A DNA stretch of 64,000 nucleotides, from assembly GCF_030164465.1 (NCBI RefSeq), contig NZ_JASNJE010000002.1, positions 124,001-188,000 on the forward strand. Reading direction: 5' to 3'. The notes under the pieces are model-generated. The model worked only from the letters and a program-made list of their open reading frames with translations. It searched no databases and was not told where the DNA came from. Of the stretch, positions 46,701 to 49,807 are shown piece after piece (the first letter of the stretch is position 1; every line of letters starts with the position of its first letter). The DNA comes from Sedimentitalea xiamensis (lineage in GTDB: Bacteria > Pseudomonadota > Alphaproteobacteria > Rhodobacterales > Rhodobacteraceae). The translations under genes were made by a program, and so were the position numbers.

Positions 46701-48739
46701 GAGGTTTCGGGCAGATAGATCGACACGACAACGGCCCCGGCAAAGGAAATGTCGCCGCCCGAGGATTCCGCCTTGTCGGAAGTGGCGCCGTCCTTGTTGG
46801 GATCGTTCAGCCGCTTCTCGGATTCGTTGGTTCCGCCCGCGCTGGCATCCGCGCCGCCCGCAGTCGAGGTTGCCGTCGTCGCCAGCGTGCTTGTCGTTGT
46901 CGCCGCGAGCGCCACCGTCGTCGGCATGGTCGTGCCCCCGATGGAGGCGTCATCCCTGACCGCGACCGAGGTCTCCACATCGGCCGCCGTCACTGCGACC
47001 GTCGCCCCCGCGGTTCCGCCGGAACCGTCGGCAGTGGTGGTCGTATTCAGGGTCGTGGTCGCATGCATGTCGACCGTAGACGCCGCATCTACCGTGCTCG
47101 CCCCGAAAACGCCGATCGTTGAATCGGTGAACAGTGTGGTCAATGCCACCGCGGCATCGATATCGACATCCTCGTCCGGCGCTCCGTCCGCGGTGTCCTC
47201 GCCGGTCACATTCACCGTGACAGTTGTGTCCAGATCCACCGATCCGGCGGCGGTCAACACTGCGGCGGTCAACGTGTCGCCGAGCGTTCCCAAAGTGATG
47301 GCTGCCGTGGGCAGCCCGACGATGACGGATCCGCCAATCGGTCCCAGGCTGAACGAGGTCGCCGCCACATCGACAAGCGCCGTGGCCGACATCACGATAT
47401 CGCCGACGGTCGAGATCACGTCGCCCAGAATATCGATGGTGGCTGCCGGAGCCGCCAGAATGAACCCGTCGACCGGCCCGGTAGGGATCAGCCCGTTGCC
47501 CTCGGCATCGGCGTTGAAACCGATCGAGCCGCCGGTGACCGACCCGGTATCCGCGACGGTGATCGTCTCGGCATTGACGGTGATCGCGCCGGTCGTGATC
47601 AGGGTGCCGTCGAAGACGACCTGATCCAGACCATCGGTGCCGCCGGCACCATCGTCGCCGTTGACCGTCAGATCCGCACCGAGCAGGTCGATGGACCCCT
47701 CGAAGGTCAGAAGGTCGCCCGCGAGGAACTGGTTCAGGTCGATGCCGGCGATTTCCGGCACATTCGGCAGAAGATCCGCAAAGACCGTCCCCTGATCGTT
47801 CTTCAGGTTGATGACGATGCTGTCGGCGGGAAGGTCAAAGGTGACTTTCTCGAAGGTCGTCGTCGCCTCGTTGTTGGCGACCTCGATCTGGCCGCCGATC
47901 TGGCGCACCACCGCGTTGTCGGAGACATCTGAAAGATCCACGACCACGTTCGGGCCGGAATTGACGAGCGTCACCGGCTCGAGTCCGGAAAAGACAAGGG
48001 CCTCGCCATCGACCACGACTTCGCCCGAGGTCGGGCCGGTCGCGATATATTCCACCGTGTCCGCGCCAAGCGTGTCCATGTGCAAGGTGTCAAAACCCCG
48101 GTCGCCGCCATCGACGCCGCCGTCCAGCCCCGAACCTGCGGCGACGTTGAACGTGTCGTCGGTGTCCGCCGCGCCTTCGAGCGTTTCGACGGCTTCAAAC
48201 CGCAGCCCCTTCACATGACCCGCGTTCTGACCGTCCACATACCACTGGGTATCCTCTGCCGGTCCCGCGACGGAATCCGCCCCCAGGCCGCCGTCGAACA
48301 GGATCGACACGCCGGCCGGGAAATCGCCCGACACGTCCAGCGTCAGACGGTCCGCCCCATCCGTTCCGATGATCCGCAGGTCGGTCGTATCGGCCAGGGC
48401 CTTTTCATCGACCAGCTGCCCGGTTTCGTCGTCGTAGATCTTGAAGGCCAGCGCCGTCGCGTCGAACTCCAGCGTCCAGCTGTCGCCGCCACTGCCGTCA
48501 AGGTCGGACATCGGGATGAGATCGGCCGAAAGCAGGTAGCGCGGCTCAAGTGATTCGATCTTGACGGCCGATATCTTGACTGGCACACGCCCTTCCCGAA
48601 CGTCCCGGAAGGTCCGAAGGAACCGGTGTCGTGATTCGGCCGAGAACCAGGAGCGCCGCGATCTCGCAAAGTTCACGTCGCGTTGATCGATCTTTTTTGC
48701 ACCGACGGAAAACGCCTTGCTTCCAAATGGGAAAGCCAT
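19718..48739 (-). CDS. Giant LEPR-XLL surface/secreted repeat protein (about 9,670 residues, about 1 MDa)
   Basis: The frame is uninterrupted for 29 kb. ATG 48739 is chosen because AAGGG lies about 8 bases upstream; TTG 48805 and ATG 48790 are alternatives without a ribosome site. Order: basic N-terminus, LEPRYLL motif (residues 64-70); beta-strand repeats (about 530-4850) rich in Ala, Gly, Val, Thr, Asp; dockerin-like EF-hand loops (DWNDDGNIDLKDL from 6234, DRNGDGGINFLDV near 6290); Calx-beta-like stretch (about 6670-6820); RTX calcium-binding repeats (about 7930-8950); two LamG/concanavalin-like segments (about 9060-9235 and 9257-9420); metzincin zinc site HEIGHLLGFEH (9531-9541); basic C-terminus ending KMRDAMRRTV. 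Only two cysteines were noticed (7810, 8337). The architecture is that of a calcium-stiffened adhesin or matrix protein with a possible protease activity. The five genes upstream are the likely export partners. Confidence 0.93.
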   Translation of the reverse strand: MAFPFGSKAFSVGAKKIDQRDVNFARSRRSWFSAESRHRFLRTFRDVREGRVPVKISAVKIESLEPRYLLSADLIPMSDLDGSGGDSWTLEFDATALAFKIYDDETGQLVDEKALADTTDLRIIGTDGADRLTLDVSGDFPAGVSILFDGGLGADSVAGPAEDTQWYVDGQNAGHVKGLRFEAVETLEGAADTDDTFNVAAGSGLDGGVDGGDRGFDTLHMDTLGADTVEYIATGPTSGEVVVDGEALVFSGLEPVTLVNSGPNVVVDLSDVSDNAVVRQIGGQIEVANNEATTTFEKVTFDLPADSIVINLKNDQGTVFADLLPNVPEIAGIDLNQFLAGDLLTFEGSIDLLGADLTVNGDDGAGGTDGLDQVVFDGTLITTGAITVNAETITVADTGSVTGGSIGFNADAEGNGLIPTGPVDGFILAAPAATIDILGDVISTVGDIVMSATALVDVAATSFSLGPIGGSVIVGLPTAAITLGTLGDTLTAAVLTAAGSVDLDTTVTVNVTGEDTADGAPDEDVDIDAAVALTTLFTDSTIGVFGASTVDAASTVDMHATTTLNTTTTADGSGGTAGATVAVTAADVETSVAVRDDASIGGTTMPTTVALAATTTSTLATTATSTAGGADASAGGTNESEKRLNDPNKDGATSDKAESSGGDISFAGAVVVSIYLPETSVLVDTGGGISTQGAGSVSLTALQTDTITASASGINTGETATGVGIAVGIGVVDADVSTHLGGTTSYNTSRVTATATLDGSGGYSITTVSGAGNPSKTSIAGTLILHFVTTDVESLVLDGALIEFNGANLSLVASSTTNVTSSATPNEDTMGGSASLGIGAAFVLYKGVNTTRAEIVGDALDDADYAGAAESGLAVLSLMATGNHTDATTAKAGTSGSGSGNGTTVGGAIAVAIVENTTTADLGTSGKLVTTGNISSAADNTGSSLTLAGGDVSGGATAIGAGIALAFVDNRATSKARRDLDSGGTVTLKADNAGSSVAQSVATAEGEEADKDGKNADSQAGDQENFAGTKSGTNLNSKKGGKDTTATGSGGGNVSVAAALSLNVTSATAVTEVEDVTIDATGVTLESTNNMEADAVADGTASAGNGTGVGIAVAINVGAMTNTATVATGADLNLGGDGITLSAKMRDVSGDTTHGSGASALSGVSGTADTGVAGSFALSITDLDTRAALETGSDTDITGDGDVLLDAESKSAAPTRDGAADTADAVTDAVAAGATSSGANTTGVGVSITINVEDTHTEAELADGAILTGANDLTLDALGDHETQTIAKSGATGGGTTGAGSLVVAVVNRETRARIGTGGTLTIGGTLDASADHSGKSVAKADSRVQGSGTAVGFTVGVAYVEDVGSVSLERNVTADGAVKIDADADGSSTMEVFASADGADKTKTSNTQADQQKDDATAVGQSKSNASTGDKTLTGSKSANKNGNSVSVAAAIGVNVANLTASASIADGLTVIADNDANDAGTGIVSVTTSANQTATTKADGSAKSEAGGTAVGIAVSVNVAHMSNRAIIGEDSIITADGLTLASTMRSLQGDDKHSYLAEAKSGASSGSTGVAGSFALSFADTKTEAIFGADQDMVAGADADLTLNGGTVDLDAASNTENTTKAEGTSQAKKKSGTSGGFSAGISIALGISLNDTVARFEDAASVTGTTDGFAIDAKSDDTVTTDAKAGSQGSAATNVGGAVAVAYVENDTEAATGSQAVGDGAIGLGGGDFRVKAEHDGTVTTTADGVVSGGKTGIGISLALNIVQVDTDALAGRDVSGAGTVMLVAESDVNVTSEALAGAEGQSSSGGTSDQETTENSNFAKDQSGGSATPTANGDANVTDGSLDQADSNSTAQSGKATGGQGGTKVAASVVVNYLDLDNTATIESGVSMTGTGAVTVAADMAVDTRAIANSKAVATNNSNAVSAAIGVNIADLKNEVVIENTGVVLSGSSVEVRAVTPDVNDPNTFQVQALAGAATGNNAIAGGIAVNYVDIQSDVGVGNGAALTGSSGDVIVKAESYNEVQNLAGGAALSFKGGTGVGLAIAVNIFNNFDTKARIGSNASLTANGGGSVSVTSNATLVPKSDTLQLLDDGSDSGTDADDLLTSVNLPFTSFASGVAAGNSGTAVGGSVNVNVVLMETEATIGFNATLDAADAVTVSAIDVVEIFTGAGGLGISLGNSGVGIGLDVNVITRDTLAEVGARADLIAGSGNIIVKADSDDTVTSIAATFGASGGATAVAASIGVVVFFTDTQAIVRNGGSLAANNTVLDAGGNVSVLAESDADVFMLAGGVAFSLGGAGAGVSSTTLVHEDTVRAVIEGNAKLITGGNVGLKVNAASRDDITLIAAAAGVSTGSAAVGGSVVVSVLTETTEASIGRGTTIVAQDPDEDPDVAVKASDVTDMLAIAGSVAASAGSAGVGAGVNVHTLTKTTTAFIDNDVEADVDGNVTVDAVSTEDISTVSASASASTSASVNLTADVFILTLTTRAFIGDDPRLYDDPNDYDDALAGADIHANGSVRVEAVDETELDLIVGGISIGGSAGVGIAAGVAVVNKVTESFIGADSSVTGLGTKALLARTGKYTAHYETEDASMDSTAFEASAASAPTKDALRSNAPKKDDLEVGTGQNSDVTGQVQSDYDGDGTDDAGANSADGLTKKRVSGAATNANFQGVAVTASAKDDIEAFAISGAGSGTVGVAVGAAVNVINSDTSSFVGAGASINQHAGTPTGAQSVIVGAASDFNHVGVGVGAAFAGTAAASPGVDVSVVDLNTKAWIGAGSTIDASDDVVVRAKSQADFVVVSFGVALSGTGAVGGGVSVVKLTDVTSAKIFSSASDITDIQAGGDVVVQAQDDSSMLMVSGAVAVGIGGGGVGAGVGVMLFDKDTTAEIGDYAKIDAGGNGDNGVDDVLLDGLDQNDGSFNRGTAHGLVVQADSTESLLNIGVAAAGGIYAGVAGAVTVSLIDSDATARIGENAMINTRNALTADTQDQGVYVGASNDVSLIDAAGSVGVGIAGIAGAVSFGTMKNDVNASIGTGTVLNTKTDLSVNALAKRKLEGFTIAGAGGVVGLAASINVWSIGENFSAVYDNSENENTDGSNANTSQNALEDDSDSNNASSVTQGEVDGTSDDINTGLTSLDDSSSSPDVEANSADDRAAKSLDGLAVTLGEDDNSFSGSDMNSALTAAAAGPQRGVNAIVEGGVTVNAGDDVNVDASEEITVKVLDGAVAVGVASAGAAVTVLNVTSKVQAKLGGTISAQGDITVGGYGKRDIDYTAFVGSGGLAALGGAVTVINDNSTLLAEVSDNSIIRDASSLSVLAVTDQDFKSNTVGIQVGVAAIGVAFSKISADDNNANTIETHARIGKNVDIGLSTQLPGLPGQDPIIVDHEVGDISVKALSTIDFDVDLTAGSAGGFAGSFNFVFVDNESKVHAEIDNNVDIDSDGQIEVQSRASHKADVDIVGVTVGVGAAGVTLGRAIFNSDVRARVGHNLKSDSEGLDVVALYNHTRQNDGSITKDSNRGVFVETGAGGGGLFSGQGSVPTAEDNTDVIAIVAADADDTTFGDIDTGAGDVLVDAHGAFYTGAEAFAFSIGAVAAGASIANAKSRGSVKANMNGDITGGQNVTVQAVAVSDAVARAEAAGGGLIEITIPVSYAEVTPTIEASIGDDATTTVSGDIKVNAVSDGNADASGSAKAGSLAGVGSMEVTSVVSPALTAFVGSGATIGGATLDINAQHNFEVPAARKSKAFSEAGKISALGFQFTESRAIASATLDSYLGGDATVTLDGALTISAKGVNNADSDVESLNVGIIVSAGEADTYAEANGSSKAGIKASSMTYATPKIQVGGIGIVATTSDTANAKTVAAAGGLVSASSNSAVAYANSRENSSNWDPLSDDDSDFTFDSTYVAASGYIAGNSAILVTDDNGGSGDISITAGAKPQADAFVKGTSGGGVDVGGSFAVARLEPVVSATIDSGAVVDAEGSVALDASATPGTGVVPTFEIDGISTGDDTLNVVAHGLESGQLVEYVDDGGVIGGLDAFVTEDILDSNGNPTTENFNREYAVIVIDDNNIAFGAEFDGATVNPLTEEITFESEHGFRSGDKVIYRSAGADLPGLDSSNPDPYYVIVVDALTIKLTTSLAIALNPESAYKSFLPSSVDDIGNASATENNTIFGFSHGFTDNQAVTYEAPEALIFTERQVDVDQSGTISGGYLDLTTVDNDYIRFSINDGSTNEGKPFNHGLQDNDIVLYRVEFVDDSTNPIDDDGNDLPGYTDPGATPIGGLDDNTLYRVVKINDSTIALKRAFAENVSVYYDNNGSSDRIIRDDGGSWIDDGFKAGEDIIISGSNGNNGTYTISTISDDVIVLSGNLSYFNRVEQSMTVGYETVSSTDYVTLELGSGTWAGVSDFTVGQTIELFGLPLGGTATIDNISGDTIRLSRTDGGLAAGPHSGAIVQALNPDSDTFDTEIISLTPNKGFPFDDLNSGNDDQPGNATDPGNSDIHSLIRLADLPLQYQDGGLVDLVDGQTYYVDYVSSTEFGLSLTPGGARLDLVANAAGVSNHRLGAIAEDISAGAGTHDLRIDLTSFASGGTLLGPGGVPLSLFAPQSGDGISSATAKGSSGSIIGVKKNRADLTSNSTATAAINADLVRAGLDVTINSLADVHQTVSTTNGSGGLVAVGNVDSRTNTVLTSAATIGADTQVIAGRDLRISAAADANSDSSATSKTGGFVGVADADSRINLDYNVDAAIGDDAVVLVGNLAKLAASGAVRGKSTSTARGNGFGGDGEGYSEFVTDSARADVMIGEDAKLEAQEVILTATVGDPTSNANWSTNIRADSDARGGGFYSEGTADSVAKYQAHNVVTVKADADVTGYRGVDFITSFDDVRTKASAYSRSSGLFGYVSSDTTVQQDLRGLVTGVDDAHVTAGPRIELATPGVANPDGEFTELAQFDNNKFRLAFYVSTANGNHFEVVNNARHSKRSLAAGGSDEHGDTASDFDEDIDFDSDVTILSGRSPELDVIRDLVIDSRGYIQKAINVTVDDTALGTDATLDSGQIKSDLIVVNDIGNPGPGDVAFDSARMDGSNGVWTFRETLERVRITNASDRDIEINNIDVQSGEKPLVWLNPVRTAPLTFTINAEVAPTLIEIINTGDSNVIIDGTINNPIGTTSIINTGGGGKGSILSGKDRGATSPDGREALIITNILNVEAANDVGSNSERLNVDLVSVAGLPDSLSFATSQVSGLSNTIFAGQSSKFVDGQLVQYSSSTPTIGLTNNAYYYVQVTDDGLQLSLTPDGTAIDLVPSGNLSNSHSLTTVEAITIDADDNIDLDLRALKREGVLAGEYIVNVDRIAAGNTVDILLQQSLHQTSTAGRVGITVEWDDNPSATAPVNPDPTNHFEFFFEPDSGSNAYIGPIEGFLGDDPVSNPIAVTTYDFRGLERASKDRILAGLQAGAGTYTPSGANGDIIVKAANTTPGEPLINVLALTEIDNPGVNYNDGDITVVTDGYIAVTEITDHMRVEEIRSTGSDVLLYSPKSIIDASNDDNTAAADVSGRNITMVSSSASLNNAAPGFVNPNPGDVATQVTTPVVFDSGLAGGIGETGNFLEIDVANADNATGVLRAYDAAPVGRTDGIFIDEIAGDLRTYIVSTSDAVSLRTTQGSIIDANGDDTTVANVIARTIDLDANGGSIGTTSNAFEIDSRFDLPTNANLTLDLDDVGLEAEGDIVVTEVADELRLALAHSYLGDIVLTVREADDTTQNQDLLLIQDGAARFAETDDTQPGTHDDALRPLPHGLILAEQGYVELRAGDDIATHENSAIVAAEGIDIYGDDTGDLGHSDPDFGTGIVLRGQIIAGAVMVTLGNRVPGSPSTPVNTNRSAPIGTWRPWGTDNDIATDGSAAGITRVFGNADVDRIQFGDAGGSTGLTGWGDDGYIYLGSETRAFGSANAVTGDYAAPGDRDDGQDHFVVYYLQDAAAQTSPAIQTITYATDPYDTETAVTGTPYDLSVLAMHTLTLDGQSDSDTYEVLTLGSQGDERNYIINILDTGEEDDGVDEAFIYGFDSALNGVDDPNDDIFLLRAAAFLPGETADRPGYVALLHGSLAGYQDVLPDTFDSAEVQRIAYDTGLNGRLTVEGQGGNDHFYSDDTTVITTIDGGAGNDVFQIGQVFGENRNEADGNLLAQDVFPDLRPTTRGWLSRGSSAPMLAQGGSGNDEFRVYSNQSELRLEGDDDNDLFIVRAFAISATTDADWNDDGNIDLKDLQAGVDLLTLGESQGEAAFLTAIDGYDAVNKARLIDGMGGIGSLVFDRNGDGGINFLDVYLTVDNTTDDVIVLNEKGVASPQIGLGFSVAQAPDIRAGGGQDEVRYNINAPVSVEGGTGFDKLVILGTEFADDIAITDKGVFGAGLNVRYSTVEVVEVDGLEGDDKFYVRSTAFGVAYRVIGGLGSDIINVAGDVQEDIITRELEGVSGAADHIVTSDDFLYDGSVIDGLDYNVTTDGEGLVVIDEGPDGLTAVREGDAFRETDSYTVRLARALVGDEVVYVTVSAARSPQEEQDGTMPNDGLPGGKGDSLWLSSDNATAATVGQGQILGVDYLDPTNQDVDQDYLREIVLDGQTFYVPNRAVVLKFTAANSHLAQTVDLLAVDDLRAEGDRVTVVQHSVISNAADYDAIDVRNVEVEVRDNDTPGVLVTEIENGSATFAGNVVTGFVEDGRTLTVEGTAGGTELTDQILVRLQKAPEAGDTIVVKVNLGGLFGDAGLTELTDKAIELTDGGTGRFNAATGTIAFNSTNWDQGVLITIQAENDDAREDPETAVIGFGRNLAGITADMELSAWSDDDGATEFAALTLSSGGWIASGFEIGESLAITGVPGITGATVKGFDKAGLTLILDVDGTGIAATDLANVTVTRLAAIGPVTVDADGDYVFPNLRSGTGLLDIEVIDNDTAGSVVLESGRDTVLVPDDPLTLADESDSDTYSLRLTKAPTHDVNVAVVTDGLANVTMINGVAVTPDDYVEVGGLRAAQAFVGSIIFDDTGANATLTRGTGEDFGSFLAEGWDPGDLIRISGSGIADGDYEVLSVTEDVITLVQSDLDPGGAAISAVEVEDDVILSRLAERDTWTGTVSYTTVDGAPALIRTEAFGAANEDVQGWLREGFLEGQWVRITDGTNEIEAKIAIIRGFNASQDHTIQFTLDPSADVAAAAWLTDAADDQVTVTRIAASAVFTPTDYYQLQEIELTADPFYEVPTTREGVKIFPVKAHRLTDLRGPLAVEGGPSGADRSLTNGVKLPGEEDSFLIAIGTQPPESQQVDVLNIFNDGSKADTVGVLTETTLTGFGMGPDLVFPNVTGPLFGEGAESAEGTTLSFPGGISFGKVNFGASGVTNDTQVSTVEVVNVMLGEGNDLVEVEGTLNPAPAVSAENEFTAIEGWSDSDYQFLYDRTAFEGQLVITREGFNWKGEGFLVGQTVFAEGTNGSMVELGRIIGIEDALAYGPTDIDPKTGEPYRDPSDNSLLILDATGLPGGVDFSGSTRLVAEDDDVIELLTVDVLAATAAGATLRWNTNDGTTGATGWEEAGFLQGHLLNIGIGDSAREYRIVEIKENGTDIVVEGAGLDGLTTLSDTFWVQGSHGGLTVLHGGGNLYVDVLGRFNLNTAGGETEAARLDGRSFVEAGFAVGDLIQLEGETFTRTITAIENAVASDYGVTPTFDSWGTDSIMVLSAPNDGTIADYSDVDTVSISTHPENLFLISKVEAKEVTVTIDVTVEIAVVPGSSSAEGLETVIVLNDPAQTWSDLGFVAGGVIFVEGYAGAFTIADILPDDRTLVLLDAALGGCGGDDGRATLTITTYDRTTAGEQRKGGDHFIVTGGAGPDSPLVIYGDTSQDGIWYSGNPNDPYGLEFGEKPFDPFPDLPDGQNEDDEYIFAVANPFAMHGHDIIDASALFADDAAQGIYKSVGIIAYGGMGDDLIIGSQTGDHLAGGSGNDTIIGQAGTDHIYGDSGFNVDILTRALTVANIDASPEPTLIKGQPHAEGTFAPYESPVRDPLGDRVGDTTGLKNIAGAGDDIIVGNGSGYSDNTPDIIFGDHGQVEQLVIDPNQPFALPQKIQTTELSTVIAIVATVPATGGDDTILGSELDDVLIGGAGNDALDGLEGDDLIFGDNVTLSRMGDIDGNLYDDIASLRFQTLAGTLMYARTDRLPSAGYGVDNDNDGIFEITEEGSGVLMVTLENGEPVARDYRDPNGPGWWNEYAIDYAEFHTFEINDGLAGGGTFGNDLIAGGGGHDQLFGQLGNDIIQGDGTIEGAVAGRGDGTFDGIVLPTGYVSAGRSPQGPEDPVGPLKVVAAGVDINGIDGNDYIEGGGGCDTIFGGLGQDDIVGGSSSFFSLINPDLRPDHDDKLFGGIGAADEIARNSAENADGTTTTLSRHAADADVIAGDNADIIRIVGINDTDVLDGSIDLSDPDVFGPIYEALYNSREGLYLAFDYDDYNAEDGERIIVRGVTQLDYSPGGPDYLGDNPDGIDDDFITDPNYVGNPNSDLAYKVDGDAWRHTYGFWALRDIGGNDEVHGGIGDDVVYLGGGNDIAFGDAENDDIIGGWGNDWISGGTGIDGVLGDDGRIFTQRNEGLASGETFGEAFSEDLYGTLKLLTSDPDRRTSQGNVLNEEIYTPGRVQQETINIEYELVKAVDLTPFDVIDTSILPVSSADPTSHNPYFADDVIFGGLGNDYLHGGSGDDAVGGHEAIAEGYILRFSDGQTPGIDDVSGDNPDAVQPIGLTRTDFTRPWNPGNILLFGDGDEHWNEPTPTRERTGEFYLYDEYDPRRVILFHDDGTVWKDGSPDGLKQYFLNAPDNEGVDVLSYVEFAPNGTPIGDQVAVESDGDDRIFGDMGNDWIVGGTGQDRIYGGFGNDLMNADDVIGTGISVYDTGNFGAADEADEGLNDTPETHLSWEDRVFGGAGLDILIGNTGGDRLIDHLGEFNSYLVPFAPFGIATVSRQVPPQLWDFLAAQAYSDGVDITRTDDVGSIEQDSRYSNVIQLQGNPHGEIGLVTQRDRGFWQDQSGPPTDPQAGNIPGGRRDILRTADFNDRKMGGFAVDQGQFAATGGQLQISADAETGKASGVFLLDDFLPTYYEVEATFNLDKPTGGNKANGYVIFDYVSDIDFKFAGINVSTNKIEMGYVDATGWHYTVQSNKPVQIKPNTNHNVTVAVNGNNVTLAVAGVNWFTYDYAPKLDVYGDPIPLNRGMVGVGMDGSSGKLDNFKVQILPPEWTLDETDDFSPPVAELPRVSQSSGWTEASGRLTGAALGSAPAVQTIDLGVALGANSVLEMEVDVKGDGAAGFVFDRYDALNYKFVALDTANDRVIVGHATDEDGQVIDGSFAFDLNANADDRLKVTIQGAGLGITVNGASVSQFGFNAALVDGAFGLIVLDGEASFDRFRMATDDDAFNDTLKLAQASYDALAQDSYIEATLEQSDVERVFALALDEWANSGLVAEEDVAALADVNLIVTDLEGKTLARATGDDTILIDATAAGSGWFIYSSDEPASGDIISSGVDLLTVMRHEIGHLLGFEHDQLAIMAEELEAATRVEIDSEPSVSVSTDTPPETNQPQDEPTVPTKGKGRSAALIFDAATGALLDPEEAVQLATARNGVEAGAATLAAASVFARKPLGHRAKQPAGIAAGETVQKKNRGLFAKMRDAMRRTV
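21880..24960 (-). repeat. RTX-type calcium-binding nonapeptide repeat region (coding)
   Basis: Within the giant gene, clusters of GGxGxDxLxG-type nonapeptides recur, for example GGMGDDLIIG, GGSGNDTIIG, GGAGNDALDG, GGGGHDQLFG, GGWGNDWISG and GGFGNDLMNA. They are separated by non-repeat linkers of 60-150 residues. Such repeats fold into calcium-bound beta-rolls after secretion and mark substrates exported unfolded. The boundaries given are approximate. Confidence 0.85.
34200..47150 (-). repeat. Long degenerate beta-strand repeat region (coding)
   Basis: About 4,300 codons of the giant gene encode degenerate units of the form: GTAVGGSVAVNVV-type strand, then a T-x-A-x-IG strand, then a short loop with A-D-G-x-V-x-V-x-A. 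Examples are GVGIGLDVNVITRDTLAEVGARADLIAGSGNIIVKA and GGSVVVSVLTETTEASIGRGTTIVAQ. Spacing is irregular (about 55-110 residues). A linker zone at about 34900-36800 breaks the pattern with YYV...L-type modules. The pattern suggests a very long beta-solenoid stalk. Boundaries are approximate. Confidence 0.7.
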
Positions 48740-48863
48740 GGTCCAGACCCTTTTTCTATCACTTTCATAGCCTTGAGAACGGTTCGGCATGAAAATGAAC
48801 GACAACCGGAACCCGTGACAAACGCTTGAAATCGGACGGCGCGATCACGGGCTTTTCGTATGC

Positions 48864-48881
48864 TGTGACGAGTAGATCACA
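48864..48881. promoter_or_regulatory. Dyad TGTGA-N8-TCACA upstream of the giant gene
   Basis: The 18-base palindrome sits in the 270-base gap between the small adaptor gene and the giant gene, about 125 bases before the giant gene's ATG. An A/T-rich tract (about 48920-48935) lies just upstream on the minus strand. The half-sites equal those of CRP sites, but the spacer is 8 rather than 6 bases. A separate promoter for the giant gene in this gap is plausible; no clear -10/-35 pair was found. Confidence 0.35.
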
Positions 48882-49009
48882 TGCGATGATTCATTTGCAG
48901 TCTTGACACGGCCATCGCAGAAAATTCTTTTTATTCTGGTTCCTTACTGGATTGCTCTGACAATCCGGCGGCGGCGCGGTTGAGGCGAGATTCGCACCCA
49001 GGCGGCGTG

Positions 49010-49807
49010 TCACATCGCGTCGAAAGTGAGCGTGCAACGGTGCCCGGCAGGAAGCTGACGATCCGGATTCGGTAATTCAAGAAACACCGAGAAGGTCGCG
49101 CTGGCCGCGTCGAAGACGCTGGCAATCGAGGTGACTTTCGCGGTGAAACTGCCCTGCAACGGCTCTGCCGGATGCACCGAGGCCAAGTCTCCGACCGCGA
49201 TCCCGGTGTATTTCTCGACAGGCAGGAAAGCTTCGATCTTCAGCGGATCATGCTTGACGATCGTCAGAAGATGATCGTCGGTCCCGACGTATTCGCCGGG
49301 CACCAGATCACGTGAATCCACGACGCCGTCCGCCGGGCTTCGAATGGTGCGTTGTTCCAGCGCGATTTCCGCCCGCTGCAATTCCTTCTCCGCGATTTCA
49401 CGGTTGAGTTCGGCCTGGAAAAGCAGACTGCGCGCCGCAATGCGTTCGGCTTCCACCTGATCGTAGGCTTCGATCGTGGTGACGCCCCTTTCGCGCAGTT
49501 GCTTGATACGCTCGAACCGTTTTTCCACCATGGCGAGCTGTTCCGCCTGGGCGTCGATCACCGCGGTGGAATTCGCGCGGGTGCGAAGCAGGTCGACAGT
49601 GCTCTGTTCGACGGCAGAGTTGAGACGCGCGACCACCTGCCCCCTGGTGACGATGTCGCCGCGGTCCACCAGCACCTCGTCGAGCAGCCCGGCGACCGCG
49701 CTTCCCAGTTCGATCACCTCCGCCGGGTCCATGAGGCAGTCGTATCCCTCGCCGGCCGATGGCGACGCGGCCAGTGCCGCAATGCAGATCGCAACTGCGC
49801 GTTTCAT
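49010..49807 (-). CDS. Small periplasmic adaptor (HlyD/RND membrane-fusion family)
   Basis: The precursor has 265 residues and a signal peptide (MKRAVAICIAALAASPSAGEG). It has split lipoyl halves (GLLDEVLVDRGDIVTRGQVVARL and EQRTIRSPADGVVDSRDLVPGEYV) around a coiled-coil hairpin (about residues 65-145), then a short beta-barrel region. It is shorter than canonical adaptors (about 370). Its ATG overlaps the SecA-like stop by 4 bases and it is the last gene before the giant gene. It probably forms part of a periplasmic conduit for the giant protein; no TolC-like partner is encoded here. Confidence 0.85.
   Translation of the reverse strand: MKRAVAICIAALAASPSAGEGYDCLMDPAEVIELGSAVAGLLDEVLVDRGDIVTRGQVVARLNSAVEQSTVDLLRTRANSTAVIDAQAEQLAMVEKRFERIKQLRERGVTTIEAYDQVEAERIAARSLLFQAELNREIAEKELQRAEIALEQRTIRSPADGVVDSRDLVPGEYVGTDDHLLTIVKHDPLKIEAFLPVEKYTGIAVGDLASVHPAEPLQGSFTAKVTSIASVFDAASATFSVFLELPNPDRQLPAGHRCTLTFDAM

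Noticed and set aside
21880-47150. Possible CRISPR or non-coding tandem repeat array
   Set aside because: Repeats are degenerate at DNA level, irregularly spaced and preserve an open frame; they encode protein repeats.
48740-48805. Upstream start (TTG 48805 or ATG 48790) for the giant gene
   Set aside because: No ribosome site precedes either; ATG 48739 has AAGGG at a suitable distance. The extension is also unlike the basic leader found in this family.
48864-48881. True CRP site
   Set aside because: Half-sites match, but the 8-base spacer differs from the 6-base spacer of CRP sites; kept only as an unassigned palindrome.
48903-48908. TTGACA hexamer on the plus strand as a promoter
   Set aside because: No matching -10 element and no plus-strand gene follows.
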